Shown here one piece after another: positions 6,854 to 11,400 of a DNA stretch of 11,400 nt (the stretch's first letter is position 1; every line of letters starts with the position of its first letter). Below the pieces are notes generated by a model, which was not told where the DNA came from, did no database searches, and worked only from the letters and a program-made list of their open reading frames with translations. The stretch comes from Bacteroidota bacterium (GTDB lineage: Bacteria; Bacteroidota; Bacteroidia; Bacteroidales; JAKIYJ01). The stretch is taken from positions 1-11,400 of the forward strand of contig JAKIYJ010000027.1 of the NCBI GenBank assembly GCA_022708585.1, given 5' to 3'. Position numbers and translations under genes: made by a program.

Positions 6854-9208
6854 ATGTTAAAAAAATACCTTGACATATTTAATCAGCGTTTATTAAAAAA
6901 AATAATAGCCTGTTTCATAATCATTTTGAGTTCAAGTGATATTTTATATGCTCAATTAATTATTAACACAGGAATGACCCCAACTCAACTTGTACAAAAT
7001 GTTCTTGTTGGTAGTGGGGTTACTGTTAGCAATGTAACCTACTCAGGGGCTGCCAATTCTATTGGGTATTTTACAACTGGCACCATTCCTACAAATCTTG
7101 GATTAAAAAGTGGAGTTATTATGTCAACAGGCAATGTTACACAAGCTCCTGGTCCCGTTTCTAATTTTGCAAGTACTACAAATTCTACCGGTAGCGATCC
7201 CCAACTTGCTACATTAATCCCTGGATATACCGTGTATGATGCTTCTGTATTGCAATTCAATTTTATTCCGCAATCTGATACTATTAAATTTAGATATGTC
7301 TTTGCTTCTGAAGAATACCCTGAATGGGTTAATTCTTCTTTTAATGATGTATTCGGTTTTTTCATAAGTGGGCCTAATCCATCCGGTGGCAATTATAATT
7401 TTAAAAATATTGCTCTTATTCCTAATACTACCTTGCCTGTTACTATTAATAATGTCAATAATGTGAGTTCTCCTTATTATTATTATTATGTAGACAATCA
7501 GGGAATGAATGGTCAAACTATTGTTTATGATGGCTTTACAACTGTTTTAACTGCCTGGGCTCTTGTTACTCCATGTGTTCAATATAGTATAAAAATTGCA
7601 ATTGGTGATGCAGGAGATTCTTCTTATGATTCTGCTGTATTCCTTGAAGAAAACAGTTTTTCAAGTACGGGCATCTCAATTAATACTTATTATACTGTGC
7701 CATCTTTGGGTTTAAATGCTATTGAAGGTTGCAGCGATGCTACAATTTCTTTTGTACTCTCAAAACCGGCTACCAGCAATTATCTTATTAATTATACTAT
7801 TTCAGGTACTGCTACCAACGGCGTAGATTATAATCAAATACCATCTTCATTATCAATCCCAGCAGGGCAGGATTCTGCTACAATTACTATTACTCCCATT
7901 ATGGATAATATTATCGAAGGTTTTGAAACAGTTCAGTTTATTGTTCAAACATCCGCTTGCGGGAAAGATACTGTTACCATATATATATATGATAATTCTA
8001 CACTTCAGGCTACTTCAAGCCCCGATATTACTATTTGTAATTCTTCTACTACAATTTCTGTTAATCCTAATGGTGGATTAACTCCGTATACTTATAACTG
8101 GAGCAACGGAGCTGGTACAACGCAATCAGTTACCGTTACTCCAACAATGTCTACTACTTATAGTGTTATAGTTAATGATGCTTGTGGACAAAGTGTTACC
8201 GAACAGGTTATTGTTTATGTTGGCTCTGGGAATGCCACATTAAGTAATGATACAACTATTTGTACCAATGGTACGGCGACTTTACAGGCGAGTGGAGGTA
8301 CAGGATACTTATGGAGTAATGGTTCTACATCTAATGTTATTTATGTCAGTCCATTAGTAGAAACTATATATTATGTTACAGTCAATGGCGTTTGTGATGC
8401 AATAGATTCCGTTATAGTATCAGTAAATCCGCCACCTGTGCCAACAGCTTCCGTTGATCCAGGTGTTATATGTGGTGGTGAACCTGCAAACCTTGTTGCA
8501 ACAGGGGGATTAACATATTTATGGTCATCAAGCCCTGTCGATCCTTCTTTGGGAGGACATGCAACCCAATCTTCCCTTGTCGTCAGTCCGCATGCTACAA
8601 CTACTTATACTGTTGTTGTTACTGATGCTAATTTATGTACTAATAGTGCAAGTATTGTACTTATAGTTAGTCCTACTCCTGTTGCTAATTTCGTTGCCAA
8701 TCCTTCTGTGGCTTCTTCTTTTAACCCCGTTATTAATTTTATAGATAATTCAAGTGGTACTCCTATTACATGGCTCTGGAACATGGGCGATGGCACAACT
8801 TATAATATATCATCTTTCTCTCATACATATCCAAGCGAAGGACAATACCTGGTTACTCTTTTAGTCGAAAATTCTTATGGCTGCGCAGATTCTACCAGTG
8901 GCTGGGTATATGTTCAACCTGATTTCTCTTTCTGGGTACCATCTGCCTTTACTCCTAATAATGATGATATAAATGATAATTTTTTCGTTAGCTTCGTTGG
9001 TGTGTCTACTAACCCCGAAGATTATCATATATATATATTCGATCGCTGGGGTAAAATAGTATATGAGTCTGATAATATCTATGAATATTGGGATGGTAAG
9101 ATAAATGGCAGTAAGGCACCCGAAGGAGCGTATTCCTACAAAATTTTCTTTAAAGACGGTACAAATATTAAACGTGTTAAATACGGAAGAGTAATCTTAT
9201 TCCGATAA
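6854..9208 (+). CDS. Secreted choice-of-anchor L domain protein with Ig-like/PKD array and CHU_C domain, paralogue 2
   Basis: This 784-residue protein is a diverged tandem paralogue of the gene before it. It lies 19 bases downstream with no promoter box between, so the two are probably one operon. A signal peptide covers about 1-34, ending LYAQ. The choice-of-anchor L domain (about 36-270) shows MTPTQLVQNVLVGSGVTVSN, VFASEEYPE (149-157) and DAGDSSYDSAVFLE (from 252). A Calx-beta-like region follows (GTATNGVDY from 318, to about 385). Three Ig-like modules come next (about 388-457, 457-525, 525-605), each with a central YxWSNG or YLWSS turn and a TTYxVxV strand. A PKD domain (about 606-689, WLWNMGDGT and FSHTYPSEGQY) precedes the CHU_C domain (690-784, FTPNNDDINDNF, IFDRWGKIVYES, ending GRVILFR). 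Export by type IX secretion is inferred from that domain. It is longer than paralogue 1 because of extra modules before the sorting domain. Confidence 0.88.
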   Translation: MLKKYLDIFNQRLLKKIIACFIIILSSSDILYAQLIINTGMTPTQLVQNVLVGSGVTVSNVTYSGAANSIGYFTTGTIPTNLGLKSGVIMSTGNVTQAPGPVSNFASTTNSTGSDPQLATLIPGYTVYDASVLQFNFIPQSDTIKFRYVFASEEYPEWVNSSFNDVFGFFISGPNPSGGNYNFKNIALIPNTTLPVTINNVNNVSSPYYYYYVDNQGMNGQTIVYDGFTTVLTAWALVTPCVQYSIKIAIGDAGDSSYDSAVFLEENSFSSTGISINTYYTVPSLGLNAIEGCSDATISFVLSKPATSNYLINYTISGTATNGVDYNQIPSSLSIPAGQDSATITITPIMDNIIEGFETVQFIVQTSACGKDTVTIYIYDNSTLQATSSPDITICNSSTTISVNPNGGLTPYTYNWSNGAGTTQSVTVTPTMSTTYSVIVNDACGQSVTEQVIVYVGSGNATLSNDTTICTNGTATLQASGGTGYLWSNGSTSNVIYVSPLVETIYYVTVNGVCDAIDSVIVSVNPPPVPTASVDPGVICGGEPANLVATGGLTYLWSSSPVDPSLGGHATQSSLVVSPHATTTYTVVVTDANLCTNSASIVLIVSPTPVANFVANPSVASSFNPVINFIDNSSGTPITWLWNMGDGTTYNISSFSHTYPSEGQYLVTLLVENSYGCADSTSGWVYVQPDFSFWVPSAFTPNNDDINDNFFVSFVGVSTNPEDYHIYIFDRWGKIVYESDNIYEYWDGKINGSKAPEGAYSYKIFFKDGTNIKRVKYGRVILFR
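7475..7489 (+). repeat. Five TAT codons in a row (Tyr-208 to Tyr-212)
   Basis: Five identical TAT codons give a five-tyrosine run in the choice-of-anchor L domain of paralogue 2. Paralogue 1 has only two tyrosines at the matching place (SNYYVNN). The trinucleotide run could vary in copy number without breaking the frame. Confidence 0.9.
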
Positions 9209-9259
9209 TCAGTCATTGAGATTGTTCTAAAAATCTTATAAATTTTGTTACAATTAAAT

Positions 9260-9370
9260 ATATCTATATTTTTAATGAGTTTATCTATGTTATTAATTCA
9301 TTTGTTATAATAAAAAATAATTCAATATAAAAATATTTTTTTAGGATGGACTCATTATTAATTTATATAT
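9260..9370 (+). other. Long imperfect stem-loop in the aspS upstream spacer
   Basis: Bases 9273-9286 (TAATGAGTTTATCT) can pair with 9344-9357 over 14 consecutive positions as RNA from the + strand, using 11 Watson-Crick pairs and 3 G-U pairs. Weaker, interrupted AT pairing extends outward to 9260 and 9370. It lies between the end of paralogue 2 (9208) and the likely aspS promoter box (9388). It could therefore be a 3' structure of the upstream transcript. The rest of this 207-base spacer is plain AT-rich sequence. Confidence 0.35.
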
Positions 9371-9387
9371 CCTTTTATCTATTTTTA

Positions 9388-9395
9388 TAACTTCG
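9388..9395 (+). promoter_or_regulatory. Probable -7 promoter box of aspS
   Basis: TAACTTCG, followed by CA, differs by one base from TAnnTTTG and is nearly identical to the TAACTTTGCA in front of tilS. It ends 20 bases before the aspS ATG. No clear -33 element is visible. Confidence 0.4.
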
Positions 9396-9415
9396 CAGTT
9401 TAAAAATTTTTTATT

Positions 9416-11155
9416 ATGTATCGTACTCATAATTGCGGAGAACTTACTGTTTCAGATATTGGGAAAAAAGTTGAACTGGCTGGGTGGGTATTTCATAAAC
9501 GAGACCTTGGCGCAATGATTTTCATTGATTTAAGAGACCGTTATGGCATTACTCAACTGGTATTTGAAAAATCTCTTTATGAACAATCTAAAACAGATAT
9601 AGGAAGAGAATATGTTATAAGCGTTTCGGGCAATGTGGTTGAAAGAAGTAATAAAAATTTCAAAATCCCAACAGGCGAAATAGAAATTATTGTTGATAGT
9701 TACCATATACTTAATCCATCTTTGCCTCCTCCATTTACTCTCGAAAATGAAACTGACGGCGGAGAAGAACTTAGAATGAAATACAGATACCTTGACATTA
9801 GAAGAAATATTATTAAAAAAAATATAGAATTAAGACATAATTTAGCCCGTGAGGTAAGAAATTACTTGTCGGATAATGGTTTTTGGGAAATCGAAACCCC
9901 TTGCCTTATTAAATCTACCCCCGAAGGAGCAAGAGATTTTGTGGTACCTTCGAGAACTAACCCCGGAAAATTTTATGCACTCCCTCAATCACCTCAAACT
10001 TTTAAACAATTGCTGATGATCGCTGGCTGTGATAGATATTTTCAAATTGTACGCTGTTTTAGAGATGAAGATTTAAGAGCCGATCGACAACCTGAATTTA
10101 CTCAAATAGACTGCGAAATGTCTTTTGTTACTCAAAACGATGTTATCAATATGTTTGAAGGCTTGATACGAGATATCTTTATCAAAATAAAAGGTTTTGA
10201 CACGGGTAAATTCCAGAAATTTTCCTATGATGAAGCAATGAATTGCTATGGAACTGATAAGCCCGATTTACGCTTTGAAATGAAATTAACCGAAATAACT
10301 GAAAAAGTTAAAGGAAAAAATTTTAAGGTTTTTGATGACGCTGAATATATCGCTGGTATAAGCGCAAAAAATTGTGCTTCTTATTCTCGTAAACAAATTG
10401 ATGAACTTGTTGATTTTGTGAAAAAACCTCAAATTGGTGCTTCTGGATTAATATACATTAAATATGAAAATATAAATAATTTTAAGTCATCAATCGATAA
10501 ATATTTTACAAAAGATGAATTACAAAATATATGTGATGAAATTAATTCAACCGTTGGTGATTTAATATTTATTATGGCAGGCGAAAAAGAAAAAACGCAG
10601 AAAGCTCTGGGAGAATTACGATTGGAAATGGGGAATAGACTGCAACTAAGAAATAATAATACCTTTGTACCATTGTGGGTTACTGATTTTCCTCTTCTGG
10701 AATGGAATGAAACAGATAAACGATTTTATGCAAAACATCATCCTTTTACTTCTCCCCAAGATATTTCGGTTTTAAAAAATGATCCGGCTAAAGCAAAAGC
10801 CAATGCCTATGACCTGGTAATTAATGGAATTGAAATCGGTGGAGGGTCAATTAGAATTCATGATAAAAACATTCAGAAACAAATGTTTGAAATTCTGGGC
10901 TTTTCGGAAGAAGAGGCAAATAAACAGTTTGGCTTTTTGATAAATGCATTTGAATATGGAGCCCCCCCACATGGAGGTATAGCTTTCGGTTTTGACAGAT
11001 TATGTGCAATTTTAGGAGGTTCAGAATCAATAAGAGACTATATTGCCTTCCCAAAAAATAATGCAGGAAGAGATTTGATGATTGAAAGCCCTGCTGAAAT
11101 AAGCCAACAGCAACTCGATGAACTGGGAATTTGTATTAAATCGAATTTTAAGTAA
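9416..11155 (+). CDS. aspS: Aspartate--tRNA ligase (AspRS), bacterial type
   Basis: AspRS charges tRNA-Asp with aspartate using ATP in the cytoplasm. The 579 residues are the normal bacterial length. An N-terminal OB-fold anticodon-binding domain spans about 1-105 (GWVFHKRDLG and FIDLRDRYG). The class II catalytic core carries motif 1 around Pro-162 (EIETPCLIKSTPEGARDF), the family block LPQSPQTFKQLLM from 189, motif 2 FRDEDLRADRQPEFTQID from 215, and motif 3 GIAFGFDRL at 521-529. A bacterial GAD insertion occupies roughly 290-410. Residue 31 is Leu in the RDLG turn; a His there is associated with non-discriminating enzymes that also make Asp-tRNA-Asn, so this looks like the discriminating type, though one residue is only a hint. 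ATG 9416 has no Shine-Dalgarno but is supported by the promoter box 20 bases upstream and by alignment of the N terminus. It appears to be transcribed alone. Confidence 0.97.
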   Translation: MYRTHNCGELTVSDIGKKVELAGWVFHKRDLGAMIFIDLRDRYGITQLVFEKSLYEQSKTDIGREYVISVSGNVVERSNKNFKIPTGEIEIIVDSYHILNPSLPPPFTLENETDGGEELRMKYRYLDIRRNIIKKNIELRHNLAREVRNYLSDNGFWEIETPCLIKSTPEGARDFVVPSRTNPGKFYALPQSPQTFKQLLMIAGCDRYFQIVRCFRDEDLRADRQPEFTQIDCEMSFVTQNDVINMFEGLIRDIFIKIKGFDTGKFQKFSYDEAMNCYGTDKPDLRFEMKLTEITEKVKGKNFKVFDDAEYIAGISAKNCASYSRKQIDELVDFVKKPQIGASGLIYIKYENINNFKSSIDKYFTKDELQNICDEINSTVGDLIFIMAGEKEKTQKALGELRLEMGNRLQLRNNNTFVPLWVTDFPLLEWNETDKRFYAKHHPFTSPQDISVLKNDPAKAKANAYDLVINGIEIGGGSIRIHDKNIQKQMFEILGFSEEEANKQFGFLINAFEYGAPPHGGIAFGFDRLCAILGGSESIRDYIAFPKNNAGRDLMIESPAEISQQQLDELGICIKSNFK

Positions 11156-11161
11156 AAAATT

Positions 11162-11288
11162 TGAGCCTGCTCCGAAAAATCATTTTTATTTTGATAAAAT
11201 AAATAAATTAATTTAGTAGATAAATTAATTAAAAATATAGATAAAATTAATTATAATTAAATTTATCAACTTTTCGGAGTGAGTTCAT
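11162..11288 (+). repeat. Nested inverted repeat / structured element downstream of aspS
   Basis: CTCCGAAAA (11170-11178) and TTTTCGGAG (11271-11279) are perfect reverse complements. Outside them 11162-11169 can pair with 11280-11287 with three G-U pairs and one mismatch, giving a 17-position stem as + strand RNA. Inside, TTGATAAA (11191-11198) pairs with TTTATCAA (11262-11269). At the centre AATTAATTTA (11206-11215) and TAAATTAATT (11221-11230) form a perfect 10-bp hairpin with loop GTAGA. The whole contains no meaningful open frame and starts seven bases after the aspS stop. It may be a non-coding RNA or 3' UTR structure, or a small non-autonomous transposable element with terminal inverted repeats. 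Confidence 0.6.
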
Positions 11289-11302
11289 ACATTTATAAAT
11301 AA

Positions 11303-11367
11303 CGGATTTTGAGGATAATAATTTTTTACAATTATAACACAAATGCCATAATGTGTTTTTAAATCCG
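11303..11367 (+). repeat. Second inverted repeat near the window end
   Basis: CGGATTT (11303-11309) and AAATCCG (11361-11367) are perfect reverse complements. Between them AACACA (11336-11341) and TGTGTT (11352-11357) form a smaller hairpin, followed by T up to 11360. The inner hairpin with its T run could act as a weak terminator. No gene is visible from 11156 to 11400. Confidence 0.4.
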
Positions 11368-11400
11368 CCTTGGAAATGATTTGTTATAAAACAAGCAAGC

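Noticed and set aside
7981..7990. Short AT dinucleotide run in paralogue 2, and a similar one near 9029
   Set aside because: Both are in coding sequence, are short, and are expected in AT-rich genes coding for Ile/Tyr.
9340..9380. T-box riboswitch upstream of aspS, suggested by AGGATGGAC resembling the T-box sequence
   Set aside because: The base after UGG would be A, which does not match the G discriminator of tRNA-Asp. No Stem I is evident, and T-boxes are not typical of Bacteroidota.

Overview
The window is an AT-rich stretch, with A/T strongly favoured at third codon positions, carrying seven genes or gene fragments, all on the + strand. It most likely comes from a member of the Bacteroidota. 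Two secreted proteins end in the gliding-motility-type C-terminal domain (CHU_C) used for type IX secretion. Several gene starts are preceded by the Bacteroidota promoter box TAnnTTTG rather than a Shine-Dalgarno sequence. The DsbD, TilS and AspRS proteins also read like Bacteroidota family members, although this is from memory and not from a search.

Layout. 1-1400: the end of korA and all of korB, the two subunits of a 2-oxoacid (probably 2-oxoglutarate):ferredoxin oxidoreductase, with overlapping stop and start codons and a strong Shine-Dalgarno sequence. This suggests ferredoxin-based, oxygen-sensitive central carbon metabolism. 1401-1477: a terminator-like hairpin, then a TAACTTTG promoter box only 7 bases before the next gene. 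1478-2824: tilS (tRNA-Ile lysidine synthase). 2882-4946: dsbD, a membrane thiol-disulfide reductase, broken into two reading frames near 3940 by what looks like an out-of-frame deletion inside the membrane domain. 4947-5154: AT-rich spacer with an 11-bp inverted repeat and the best promoter match in the window. 5155-9208: two tandem, paralogous secreted proteins of the choice-of-anchor L family, which differ by an array of Ig-like/PKD modules. 9209-9415: AT-rich spacer with a long imperfect stem. 9416-11155: aspS (aspartyl-tRNA synthetase). 11156-11400: no gene; it holds a striking nested inverted repeat and a second, smaller one.

How it fits together. The window is mostly housekeeping (carbon metabolism, tRNA modification, tRNA charging) plus envelope functions. 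DsbD would supply reducing power to the periplasm, and the two tandem proteins would be exported, probably through the type IX system, to the cell surface or medium. I see no defence system, phage, CRISPR array or transposase. The points most worth checking are the dsbD break, the structured non-coding region downstream of aspS, and the start and promoter of the first choice-of-anchor gene.
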